From assembly GCF_030068545.1 (NCBI RefSeq), contig NZ_JASJOR010000002.1, positions 248,001-312,000 on the forward strand: a stretch of DNA of 64,000 nt, read 5' to 3'. This DNA is from Xanthocytophaga flava (GTDB taxonomy: Bacteria > Bacteroidota > Bacteroidia > Cytophagales > 172606-1). The notes beneath the pieces were generated by a model that searched no databases, had not been told where the DNA came from, and saw nothing but the letters and a program-made list of their open reading frames with translations. Made by a program: the position numbers and the translations under genes. Shown in pieces: positions 34,952 through 43,057 of the stretch; positions within the stretch are counted from its first letter, which is position 1, and the number at the start of each line of letters is the position of its first letter.

Positions 34952-36331
34952 ATGGTTCTTGAAAAACAAGCAATCTTGGATGGCTTCTATGGTAGTGTAG
35001 ATTTCACAAAATCAAATCCAATGACAGCCTGGGAGGAAGATAATCAGATTGAATTTAAGAAATCTTTACAAACTTCAAGTCAAATTATTAATAAAGACTA
35101 TCTGAAGACAATATCGGGTTTTGCAAACAATATTGGAGGAGTTTTAATCTTTGGAATAGACCCTGATAACAAAGAATTAGTGGGAATAAAGGATGAATAT
35201 GAAAATCTTGATAATAGATATGTTAGTGTTCCAGTAAGGGATTCACTTGACGGACAAGTTGATTTTTTATTCTTTACACAAAGATATATTGGAAAGCTTA
35301 TTGGTTTTTTATTAGTCCAAGAAGCATCTTCCAAACCTATTATTTTTAAGGTGAATGCAGGTACGTCCAATATGGGAGAAATTTATTTTCGATATTCAGC
35401 TGTAACAGGTAGAATAGGTGCAGGCGAACTTCGTAAGATATTACTCACTGAAATAACTAATAAAATCACTAAAACAATTGAGACTTTTCAAAAAATAGTA
35501 GAATTGGGTAATGAAAATATAGCTATTTTAAACACAAGGACAGGAGAAATTCAATCAAGTGAAGATAACTTAAAACTTTACCTAAGTGAAGGGATTTTGC
35601 ATAAGCTAAATCTAATTAAAGAAGGAAAATTAGTGGATGATGAAGGTGCACCAGCTTATATTATCAAAGGACAAATTGAGGTAGATCAAGAAAAAACTAT
35701 CAAAGAAAAACATGTCCCTTATGTAATAACCCAAAAAGCAATTTTTGACACCTTCTTTTCTAATAAATGTGACCACCCAGAAACAATGTTAGATCAGGTA
35801 TTGCGTGAAACAACTCAGTATCTCCCAATACATTTCTTTATTAGTTTAATGGATAAATCTTCACTAGAAGCACTTGAATACATTAGAAACACAGAAAAAG
35901 AAGTTAATGAAAATACAAGAAATAAGGTAATTGAAAGATTAGGAGAGTATAAATATGGCTCTATAGGCAAAATCCTTAACGACTTAGAAGACCCAATTGA
36001 TGATTCTTTATCATTAAGAGAAAATATTCAATCAATAGTTGAGTCTAGAGGTATTAATCTTAATATTAATAAAGAAATGCAAGTAAAAAGAACAATGATT
36101 TATAACAGTTTAAGAAATATAAGGCTTTTGAGTGACAACTATTATTCTGGTGATTTATTAAAACTTACTCTTGAGGCTTTTACAAATTTAACCAAGAATC
36201 AAATAATGCAAGAACCTGGGTATTTTGTTGAGCAACTACGAAGGGCTAATAATGTAAAAAAACAATCAAACGCTTCACAAACATTTAGAATTTGTGCTTG
36301 TATATTAGACGACTATTTATTTAAGAAATGA
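34952..36331 (+). CDS. AlbA_2 (Schlafen-type) domain protein
   Basis: 459 residues. EDNQIEFKKSLQ...NKDYLKTISGFANNIGGVLIFGIDPDNKELVGI is the signature of AlbA_2 / Schlafen-like domains (E-F-K, then AFAN..GG.ligi.d). In bacteria these are fused to regulators or occur in defence-related proteins; some Schlafen relatives cut tRNA. Here only the N-terminal ~165 residues are assignable. The rest is helical and unassigned, with QTFRICACILDDYL at the end. Codon use is strongly AT-biased, like the adjacent PD-(D/E)XK gene. The ATG at 34952 is the first in frame after an upstream stop. Confidence 0.75.
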   Translation: MVLEKQAILDGFYGSVDFTKSNPMTAWEEDNQIEFKKSLQTSSQIINKDYLKTISGFANNIGGVLIFGIDPDNKELVGIKDEYENLDNRYVSVPVRDSLDGQVDFLFFTQRYIGKLIGFLLVQEASSKPIIFKVNAGTSNMGEIYFRYSAVTGRIGAGELRKILLTEITNKITKTIETFQKIVELGNENIAILNTRTGEIQSSEDNLKLYLSEGILHKLNLIKEGKLVDDEGAPAYIIKGQIEVDQEKTIKEKHVPYVITQKAIFDTFFSNKCDHPETMLDQVLRETTQYLPIHFFISLMDKSSLEALEYIRNTEKEVNENTRNKVIERLGEYKYGSIGKILNDLEDPIDDSLSLRENIQSIVESRGINLNINKEMQVKRTMIYNSLRNIRLLSDNYYSGDLLKLTLEAFTNLTKNQIMQEPGYFVEQLRRANNVKKQSNASQTFRICACILDDYLFKK

Positions 36332-36337
36332 AAGTTT

Positions 36338-36524
36338 TTACGTAAAAGTTTATAAAAACAACCTTGCAGCTCTTACAAAACAAAAAAGACAATTATTAAA
36401 TAAAATAATTCTATTTCAGGAAATCAATGAGTCTACAGTAGTGCATATCCGCATCGAGTTGAGCAATCCCATCCTAAGTATTGTACTATTCAAAGACTAT
36501 AAAAGCACGATAAAAGCCAAATAA
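36338..36524 (+). pseudogene. Possible 3' gene remnant without start codon
   Basis: In the 369-bp gap between the AlbA_2 and PD-(D/E)XK genes, one frame stays open for about 60 codons to TAA at 36522-36524. It reads ALTKQKRQLLNKIILFQEI then VVHIRIELSNPILSIVLF. There is no in-frame ATG or GTG at its head. The amphipathic, protein-like composition suggests the tail of a deleted gene, but short AT-rich frames can arise by chance. Confidence 0.25.
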
Positions 36525-36700
36525 TCTCTTTTCTCACATATTTAAGTAAAAGAATGTAATCTATATAGCTCTATTCAAATCTATTACCTTACATTATTAA
36601 AACACCATTCATGAGCTTTCGATTATCTATCTAGCTCGCTTACAGAAAGATTAACCGTATAAATTGGGGAAATTTATTTTATTAATTATTACTCTAAAAA

Positions 36701-38011
36701 ATGGACTATAAACAAAAGTTTGATGAGATAAAAACTTTAAAACCTAGAAAAAGAGGATTTGAATTTGAAAAATTAATTCTTAAAATCTGTGAAGATCAAA
36801 ATATACTTCTAACAAATTCGTACAAAACTGCTGATAATGAACAACAAATTGATGGAGCAATTGAAGTTCATTCAAGAATCTTCCTTATTGAAGCCAAATG
36901 GGAAAAGACTGCTACATTAGCAGCTTCTAAATTATTCAGTTTTCTTGGAAAGGTTAATTCGAAAATTGAAGGAACACTCGGAGTATTTATCTCATATAAC
37001 ACACTTAATGACAATATTATATCATCTGTTAGAAATGGATTAAGGCAAACTTGTATTGTAATTCATGGTGAAGACAACATATTTGATTTAATTGAAAAAA
37101 AAGTAGCAATTAATGATTTTATCTGGTATACTTTTCAGCAAGCTTCAACGATGAATAGATGTTATTCCAACACTTCCGAATATCAAAGCCTACCTAGGAA
37201 GAATGGAAAAACTCAAAATTCCGGATGGCAAACAATAGTATCATGTCTTCTAGATCAAACAATTACGGTACAATTTAGTATTATATTGCAACAATCAGCA
37301 CCTTCTATTAAATTAAGTAAAAATACTCTTAATATTTTTAATGTCGCTCAAACCGATTATCTAAAACAACAAAAATATGATATTCTAGTTAATTTTTGTC
37401 TAGATAATGAAACAGATTATTTTATTAGTCAACTGGTTGATAAACTTAAAAGTAGACATTGGAAAGATTATACTAAATTCTCATTTCTCGAAAAGATCAA
37501 AAACCATAAAAGTACTATTATAAATAAAATTGCGAAAACAGATAAAATTGAAATAACAAAGATTGCGCTAATACATCTTAAAGAAAACCTTGGATCTTAT
37601 GATGAAGAAAACACAGCCTCTATGCTAATAAATTTTCTATTTGAAACATACACAAATAAGGGTCTACTAAGACTTGCACAAGATTATTTAATTATATATT
37701 GTGATAAAGGACGAAGCAATAAATTTCTTCAAAAACAAATAGCGAATAAAATCTTTAAGAAATTAGAACGTGAAAAAGTAGATATCTGGAATTCGATTAA
37801 AATTACAATAATTAATCAGTTAGAATTAAGAAAGAGAGAAGAATATCTTTATCCTTCTTGGATCTTCTCTGGTAATGATCAAAAGTTGAATACCATATCT
37901 TTTGTAAAAGCGAAATTTAAGTTGATATTAGATGAGCTAGCTATTGATGAAAATATACTTTCTGAAGAGTATGATAAAATTTTAATTTCGCCTAAAGTCA
38001 TAACAAATTAA
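36701..38011 (+). CDS. PD-(D/E)XK restriction-endonuclease-like protein
   Basis: 436 residues. The N-terminal 100 residues carry the Mrr-like nuclease pattern: RGFEFEKLILKI (Glu23), NEQQIDGAIEV (Asp51) and IFLIEAKW (Glu64, Lys66), followed by a helix LAASKLFSFLGKV and beta strand GTLGVFISYN. The helical C-terminal 300 residues are unassigned. Such proteins cleave DNA, often modified or foreign DNA, in single-gene type IV-like restriction. The gene is AT-rich and lies on the plus strand after the AlbA_2 gene, 693 bp from the integrase gene end. Whether the two act together is unknown. Confidence 0.7.
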   Translation: MDYKQKFDEIKTLKPRKRGFEFEKLILKICEDQNILLTNSYKTADNEQQIDGAIEVHSRIFLIEAKWEKTATLAASKLFSFLGKVNSKIEGTLGVFISYNTLNDNIISSVRNGLRQTCIVIHGEDNIFDLIEKKVAINDFIWYTFQQASTMNRCYSNTSEYQSLPRKNGKTQNSGWQTIVSCLLDQTITVQFSIILQQSAPSIKLSKNTLNIFNVAQTDYLKQQKYDILVNFCLDNETDYFISQLVDKLKSRHWKDYTKFSFLEKIKNHKSTIINKIAKTDKIEITKIALIHLKENLGSYDEENTASMLINFLFETYTNKGLLRLAQDYLIIYCDKGRSNKFLQKQIANKIFKKLEREKVDIWNSIKITIINQLELRKREEYLYPSWIFSGNDQKLNTISFVKAKFKLILDELAIDENILSEEYDKILISPKVITN

Positions 38012-38546
38012 TATGTGAAGGCTCAAAAGAAGCGCTATAGTTAATTTCCTTTTAAAAATCTTAAATTATTGCTATTATAGTGAAGCACTTGTGGGTAACA
38101 CGATAAAGTTATCCATGTCGACTCCCCCGTTTTCAAACAAGTTTGAGAGAGAAAATTTGAATTAAATATTTTTTCAATTACTACTACCAAAACTGTGAAT
38201 TGTGGAAAACTCCAGGACTGGTTTTGTAGCTGGCAATTTTCTGCTGCCCTTCTGCCATTGTTCATGGCCCGTTGCTCGACTTGTCGCTGCCTGAATTGAT
38301 GAAAATGTCTAGCTCAAATTTAAGATATGTATTTATTGGGCAAGAAAAATACTATTATATCTTTCATTTTAGAAATCTGATAATCAATTGTATCTACAAA
38401 AGTCACACGCGGAATCTTCTGATCTATTGGTCAGATAACTTTTCTGTTTCTACAAATATGTCTCTTCTGCAATTACCTAATTATTTATCTTAAATATAAG
38501 GCAAGTTCCGCATCGTTAGGATAGATGCAAATTATATACAAATAAA
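38012..38546. other. Intergenic stretch between defence cargo and integrase
   Basis: No convincing gene is seen. Two frames of 73-74 codons (38041-38265 minus, 38272-38493 plus) abut each other, lack recognisable motifs and have odd composition. They may be remnants of older insertions. Confidence 0.35.
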
Positions 38547-38580
38547 AAAGGGGTACGACTTCTTCAAATCGTAACCCTTT
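38547..38580. terminator. Integrase terminator hairpin
   Basis: The arms AAAGGGGTACGA and TCGTAACCCTTT form a 12-bp stem with one mismatch around a 10-nt loop. On the minus strand the stem is followed by a T-rich tail (complement of AATAAAAA). It lies 85 bp beyond the integrase stop. Confidence 0.65.
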
Positions 38581-38664
38581 GATTCTTAGTTTGACCAGTA
38601 TGGGCTTAAACCAGAGACTACCTAGTTATGAGTCAGGTAGTCCATTTATCATTTCTTGGGAGAG

Positions 38665-40029
38665 TTAGCTACTTTTCCTCACCCATTCCTGTTGCTTCTC
38701 CTGCATTGTCCGCTCAAACTCTCCCATCTTTTCAGAAATGGTCTGATGCTGAACAGATAGATAATGCTGTTTCATCACCTCTTCAGTATCTCCTAAAATC
38801 AAAGCTGCCATTTGAGGATTTTGCACAGAATTAACAAACAATGTAGTAAAGGTTTTGCGGGCTACGTGCACTGTCAACAACTTATTAAAACCCAGTATCT
38901 GAGAAATCAGCTTTAAGGTTCGGTTGTATTCTGCATTGGAGGGTACTGGTAGACAGCGATTTTTCAACTGACAAAGTGCATGGTCTTTATACTTGGCAAA
39001 GATCTGTTGAGGCATTTGCAAAATAGGAATCCAGGTAAACTTAGGATTCAGGTGCTTTTGCTTTTTACGGATAATCTTAATCCATTTACGCCCGTCCATA
39101 CCCATATGAATATGATCCTGCTCATTCAATATCTCCTGTTCACTATATGCCAAGCCAGTCCAGCAACCCACTATAAAACAATCCGCACATTCCCGAATGG
39201 TCTGCAAAACAATATCATTCCGCTCTGCATGTGGGTACCCAATTCTTTCCAAATCTTCTAGTGTAAAGGTATGATTCTGCAAACGGATCAGCTCATCGTT
39301 GGTCAGAAACACTTTCTCTTTGTTTTCAAACAAATGCACTTTCACAGTCACCTTATGAATGTTTACTTGTTGGATATAATCCCGACGCTGAGCAAACTCC
39401 AATACCTTCTCTACAGCTTCCAAATGCTTCTTGATCTGTCCAAAACCCAAGCCTATTTTCTTAAGTTGTTTACAGTAGTGACGGGTTTGCAGATGTAGCT
39501 TGAACCTTTCATTAAAGTCTTTTTTTATTTCTGAAAGATAGATGTCTTTCTTCCCAAACTCAGATTCGACAAAATCACCTACATTGAGGCGTCGGGTTTT
39601 GTAGGTACGTAGTGTTTCAGCAGAGTTCTCTCCTACCAAGCCTACTTTGCTTTCCATCTCAGCTAGGTAGATGTCAAACACTTCCAGAAACTGCATTTCT
39701 TTTGCAGTAACAGCTCCGCCTTCGTAAGCGTCTTTAAGGATTTGGGCAGTGATGGTTTTCTTCTTGATACGAAATTCTTTTTCGATCTGACGAATACCTT
39801 CTTCTATCTCGTCCAGGCGTTTATTGTGTTGAACAGCCAAGGGCCTTTCTTTGGTAGAAAAAGCTCGCAGGTTTACACGTTTGATTTCATTATCCCATTG
39901 CTCCGGAGTAATCTTAATTCCGGTGGAGTACTCTACACTTATACCGGAAACGGTAATGCGTAAAGAAATAGTACGGGTTTCAGGCTGGCGGCCCTTCTTG
40001 AGCCAGAATAATAACGAAAAGGTGTACAT
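38665..40029 (-). CDS. Tyrosine recombinase (integrase), Bacteroidota element type
   Basis: 454 residues with the usual plan: N-terminal arm-binding domain (1-100; ISLRITVSGISVEYSTGIKI), SAM-like core-binding domain (about 112-215) and catalytic domain (240-435). Catalytic features: HVAR at 388-391 supplies the His and second Arg, and Tyr423 (QHYLSV) is the nucleophile. The first catalytic Arg is replaced in GLAYSEQE (Ser296 region), as reported for CTnDOT-type integrases. The second His is replaced by Asp414 in ILGDTEE. The gene ends a mobile region and lies 140 bp from tRNA-Cys, whose 3' end faces it. Confidence 0.85.
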   Translation of the reverse strand: MYTFSLLFWLKKGRQPETRTISLRITVSGISVEYSTGIKITPEQWDNEIKRVNLRAFSTKERPLAVQHNKRLDEIEEGIRQIEKEFRIKKKTITAQILKDAYEGGAVTAKEMQFLEVFDIYLAEMESKVGLVGENSAETLRTYKTRRLNVGDFVESEFGKKDIYLSEIKKDFNERFKLHLQTRHYCKQLKKIGLGFGQIKKHLEAVEKVLEFAQRRDYIQQVNIHKVTVKVHLFENKEKVFLTNDELIRLQNHTFTLEDLERIGYPHAERNDIVLQTIRECADCFIVGCWTGLAYSEQEILNEQDHIHMGMDGRKWIKIIRKKQKHLNPKFTWIPILQMPQQIFAKYKDHALCQLKNRCLPVPSNAEYNRTLKLISQILGFNKLLTVHVARKTFTTLFVNSVQNPQMAALILGDTEEVMKQHYLSVQHQTISEKMGEFERTMQEKQQEWVRKSS

Positions 40030-40051
40030 GGTGTTGGTAAAAATTTAGGTG

Positions 40052-40080
40052 AGTAACCGAGTAACCGAACGAGTAACCGA
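40052..40080. repeat. Three direct repeats, candidate integrase arm sites
   Basis: AGTAACCGA occurs at 40052, 40060 and 40072, with a degenerate fourth copy (GGGTAATCC) at 40082. They lie directly upstream of the integrase start and between it and tRNA-Cys, where arm-type recombinase or excisionase sites would be expected. Confidence 0.55.
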
Positions 40081-40121
40081 CGGGTAATCCAGCTAATCCA
40101 ACAGGAACCGCTTAAAAAGCA

Positions 40122-40158
40122 AATAGGCTTGATTTACATGCAGTAAATCAAGCCTATT
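40122..40158. terminator. tRNA-Cys terminator, perfect 16-bp stem
   Basis: AATAGGCTTGATTTAC at 40122-40137 and its exact complement at 40143-40158 enclose a 5-nt loop. It lies 10 bp beyond the 3' end of the minus-strand tRNA. It may also be part of an attachment site, because it lies between the tRNA and the integrase. Confidence 0.7.
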
Positions 40159-40168
40159 CAGTAGAGTG

Positions 40169-40239
40169 AGGTCCCGAGCGGATTCGAACCGCTGTAGGAG
40201 CTTTTGCAGAGCTCAGCCTAGCCACTCGGCCACAGGACC
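40169..40239 (-). tRNA. tRNA-Cys (anticodon GCA)
   Basis: 71 nt. The acceptor stem GGTCCTG / CGGGACC, D-stem GCC/GGC, anticodon stem GAGCT/AGCTC with loop CTGCAAA (anticodon GCA), and T-arm AGCGG-TTCGAAT-CCGCT all fold. The discriminator base is U, as expected for Cys. CCA is not encoded. The 3' end faces the integrase gene, the usual arrangement for an element inserted at a tRNA 3' end; I found no second copy of the tRNA 3' end inside the window. Confidence 0.95.
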
Positions 40240-40256
40240 ATTCGTTTTTCGTGACG

Positions 40257-40287
40257 CAAAAGTAGGAATAATATTACATTTTCCAAA
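40257..40287 (-). promoter_or_regulatory. Promoter of tRNA-Cys
   Basis: On the minus strand TTTG (40284-40287) is followed after 19 bp by TACTTTTG (40257-40264), matching the Bacteroidota -33/-7 pattern. The -7 box ends 17 bp before the mature tRNA 5' end. Confidence 0.8.
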
Positions 40288-40340
40288 CAATTAGCGCCAC
40301 AGAAAAAAAATCTTTCACAAAAAAATATACTTTAAAAGCA

Positions 40341-40376
40341 AAAAAGCCTGCCTGAGGTTGCTCAGACAGGCTTTTT
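40341..40376. terminator. rpsA terminator
   Basis: AAAAAGCCTGCCTGAG and CTCAGACAGGCTTTTT form a 16-bp stem with one mismatch and a 4-nt loop, 25 bp after the rpsA stop codon. A and T tracts on both sides make it active on either strand. Confidence 0.85.
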
Positions 40377-40401
40377 ATGGCTTTCGAAAAGTGAAAAGAA
40401 A

Positions 40402-42168
40402 TTATTTCTTTCCAGAATTCAGTTGCTCTTTCAGGGCAGCTAAAGCTTCGTTGTCACCAAGAGTTTCAGGTTTGTCTTCCTCTTTAGTTTCTTTCGCTTT
40501 TTTCTTAGGAGCCGCTTTTTCAGTGGCTGCCTCTGCTGCGTCTGTGTATACTTTAGAATGAGAAACCACAATACGTTTTTCGTCTTTATGGAACTCAGCT
40601 ACTTTAAAGTCAAGAGACTCGCCTACTTCAGCTACAGAACCATCTTCTTTCGCCAGGTTTTTCAGAGCAGCGATGCCTTCAATACCATATGGCAATTCGA
40701 TAGTTGCACCTTTGTCGTTTTTAGAGATCACAGTACCACGGTGAGTAGAACCTACATAGAATACTGTTTCGAAAGTATCCCATGGGTTTTCTTCCAGTTG
40801 TTTGTGACCCAGAGCCAAACGACGGCTGTCAGCATCGATTTCAAGAACGATTACATCGATTTCTTCGCCTACTTTTGTAAACTCAGAAGGATGTTTGATT
40901 TTCTTGGTCCAAGACAGGTCAGATACGTGTACCAAACCATCGATACCTTCTTCCAATTCTACGAACAGACCGAAGTTAGTCAGGTTACGTACAATACCTT
41001 TGTGCTGAGTACCAGGAGCGTATTTAGTCAACAACGCAGGGTTAGTCCAAGGATCTTCAGTCAGTTGTTTGATACCCAGAGACATTTTGCGCTCATCACG
41101 ATCAAGAGTCAATACTACCGCATCGATTTCGTCACCGATCTTCACAAACTCCTGAGGGTTACGCAGGTGTTGAGACCATGACATTTCAGATACGTGGATC
41201 AGACCTTCTACACCAGGCATCAGTTCCAGGAATGCACCGTAATCTGCTACGTTTACGATTTTGCCACGAACTTTTGAACCTACCTGTACGTCTGCTGGTA
41301 ATGAATCCCATGGGTGAGGAGTAAGTTGTTTCATACCCAATGAGATACGTTTCTTGTCTTCATCGAAGTCAAGCACAACTACGGTAACTTTGTCGTCCAG
41401 CTTCAATACTTCTTCCGGATGCGTTACGCGGCCCCAGGAAATATCTGTGATGTGCAACAAACCGTCTACACCACCAAGGTCGATGAACACACCGAAGTTG
41501 GTAATGTTTTTCACCACGCCTTCCAATACCTGACCTTTTTCGAGGTTGGTAAGGATTACCTGGCGTTGGTTTTCCAGATCTTTCTCGATCAGGACTTTGT
41601 GAGATACGACTACGTTATCGTTAGCATAGTTGATCTTCACAACTTTCACTTCCATTTTCTTACCTACATAGATGTCGAAGTCACGGATTGGCTTCACATC
41701 AATTTGAGAACCAGGTAAGAAAGCTTCGATACTGAAAATATCTACAATCAGACCACCTTTGGTACGGCGTTTTACAAACGCTTCGATTACCAGGTCCTGA
41801 TCCAGGGCTTTCTGAATGTTGTCCCATGCAGTCAGGATTTTAGCCTTTTTGCGGGAAAGAATCAATTGTCCGTTTGGATCTTCCTGGTTTTCAACGAATA
41901 CATCGATAACATCACCTACTTTAAGGGTTGGATTATCGCGGAACTCGGACAGAGGCACCAGACCGTCTGATTTAAAACCGATATTGACGATCACATCTCT
42001 TTCCGAAATGCCTACCACTGTACCTTTCACCACTTCTTTCTCGGCTACTTCTGTCAGTGTACCTTCAATAAGAGCTTCCATTGCGGCTCTTTCGGCTGCC
42101 GTGTAGCCGCTACCAAGACCTTTGGAGGTTACCTTGTCCCAGTCAAAATTTTCAGGAGATTTACTCAT
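40402..42168 (-). CDS. rpsA: 30S ribosomal protein S1
   Basis: 588 residues from ATG 42168 (MSKSPENFDWDKV); an upstream ATG at 42216 is less likely. Six S1 RNA-binding repeats are readable in order, starting VVKGTVVGISERDVIVNIG, VIEAFVKRRTKGGLIVDI, VLEGVVKNITNFGVFIDL, KVRGKIVNVADYGAFLEL, HKGIVRNLTNFGLFVEL and HRGTVISKNDKGATIEL. S1 helps mRNA bind the 30S subunit. The Lys/Glu-rich tail (APKKKAKETKEEDKPE) is usual. A strong promoter lies at 42275-42305 and the second palindromic array further upstream. Confidence 0.97.
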   Translation of the reverse strand: MSKSPENFDWDKVTSKGLGSGYTAAERAAMEALIEGTLTEVAEKEVVKGTVVGISERDVIVNIGFKSDGLVPLSEFRDNPTLKVGDVIDVFVENQEDPNGQLILSRKKAKILTAWDNIQKALDQDLVIEAFVKRRTKGGLIVDIFSIEAFLPGSQIDVKPIRDFDIYVGKKMEVKVVKINYANDNVVVSHKVLIEKDLENQRQVILTNLEKGQVLEGVVKNITNFGVFIDLGGVDGLLHITDISWGRVTHPEEVLKLDDKVTVVVLDFDEDKKRISLGMKQLTPHPWDSLPADVQVGSKVRGKIVNVADYGAFLELMPGVEGLIHVSEMSWSQHLRNPQEFVKIGDEIDAVVLTLDRDERKMSLGIKQLTEDPWTNPALLTKYAPGTQHKGIVRNLTNFGLFVELEEGIDGLVHVSDLSWTKKIKHPSEFTKVGEEIDVIVLEIDADSRRLALGHKQLEENPWDTFETVFYVGSTHRGTVISKNDKGATIELPYGIEGIAALKNLAKEDGSVAEVGESLDFKVAEFHKDEKRIVVSHSKVYTDAAEAATEKAAPKKKAKETKEEDKPETLGDNEALAALKEQLNSGKK

Positions 42169-42274
42169 AATGTTGTGTGTATGACCCAAATATACATCAG
42201 CCTGTAGGTCGGGCAAGCTGAAATTTAGTGAATAATAGACGTCTTGTCTTTTTGTAAAAAGGGAAAACGGGCTG

Positions 42275-42305
42275 CAAAAGTAGAAAAAAATATCAGAGAA
42301 TCAAA
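42275..42305 (-). promoter_or_regulatory. Promoter of rpsA
   Basis: On the minus strand TTTG (42302-42305), a 19-bp spacer and TACTTTTG (42275-42282) match the Bacteroidota consensus and are identical in boxes and spacing to the tRNA-Cys promoter. It is about 107 bp before the start codon, leaving a long leader that could be regulated, as for S1 in other bacteria. The palindromic array begins 53 bp further upstream. Confidence 0.8.
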
Positions 42306-42357
42306 ATTTTCCTATCTGGCATTCGTATTCTTTGAAGATATTTTATTGTAAACGAAG

Positions 42358-42695
42358 TGACCGGAGTTCCAGTCACTGTTATCCGCGACTGGAACTCCAG
42401 TCAAAGCTGAAGCTGAACAGACTTCCAGTCATTTTGGAAAGTGAACAGAGATCGAATATTTCTTCAACGTGACTGGTATTCCAGTCAAAACAAAAAGTGA
42501 ACGGAAGTATGGTCAAACAGAAAAGCGAACAGAGTTCCAGTCATTTTACAAAGTGATTCGATTTCTGTTCACCTCCCTTGCCGAACAATTTTCCAGTCAC
42601 TTGACCATCGATTTCCATTTTGACCATACTTCCGGTCAGTCACCTATATTGACCATAGTTCGGATATTTCTTCTGTGTGACCAGAACTCCGGTCA
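42358..42695. repeat. Array of twelve 18-bp palindromes at 28-bp period (copy 2)
   Basis: Units start at 42358, 42386, 42414, 42442, 42470, 42498, 42526, 42554 and 42582, then after a 39-bp step at 42621, then 42650 and 42678. The consensus is near TGACTGGAACTCCAGTCA. Unit 4 is identical to unit 4 of the 21-kb copy, and unit 8 differs by one base. Spacers (for example TTTTGGAAAG, CCTCCCTTGC) also align with copy 1. Perfect dyads such as TGACTGGTATTCCAGTCA are present. No gene overlaps it. Confidence 0.9.
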
Positions 42696-42731
42696 ACATT
42701 TACGACAATCACTTCATTCTCTCCCCTTTTT

Positions 42732-42844
42732 TGTCCTCCTGGAAGGAACTCGTGGCAAGACCGGCGGCCTTTGGATTTGGAAATAATTATTTTCTCCAAA
42801 ACCAAACGCGGCTCTATTTGTCAAGAGATCCTTCCAGGAAGACA
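42732..42844. repeat. MITE-like inverted repeat, copy A
   Basis: 27-bp imperfect terminal arms (42732-42758 and 42818-42844, starting TGTCCTCCTGGAAGGAACT) flank a core with GACCGGCGGCCTTTGGATTT. A conserved tail (CTTTTCCAGAAAAGTT) lies 33 bp beyond. Related copies are at 47546 (inverted) and 58300. It encodes nothing and could be a non-autonomous transposon or a structured intergenic element. Confidence 0.8.
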
Positions 42845-43057
42845 GAGAGAGTGTTTTTCTTTAGTTACAAACCACTTTTCCAGAAAAGTTGTGGGGCATG
42901 ATAAGACCTATGTATGCGCCCGGTTTCCCGCAAACCCTGTTTGTGAAAATCCGATATTGTAGGAGCGATTGGCAGCTTGCCCTAGTTCCATTCGCGAATG
43001 ATCAGGTTATGAAACAACCATTTCGGATTGATTCCGAACAGGGTTTGTGCACAACAC

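Noticed and set aside
38041..38493. Two adjacent frames of 73-74 codons next to the integrase gene
   Set aside because: No motif, opposite strands, poor composition; treated as possible remnants only.
40169..40239. tRNA-Cys 3' end as proven attachment site
   Set aside because: I looked for a second copy of the tRNA 3' segment in the accessory region and its left side and saw none, so the att site is not listed as a feature.
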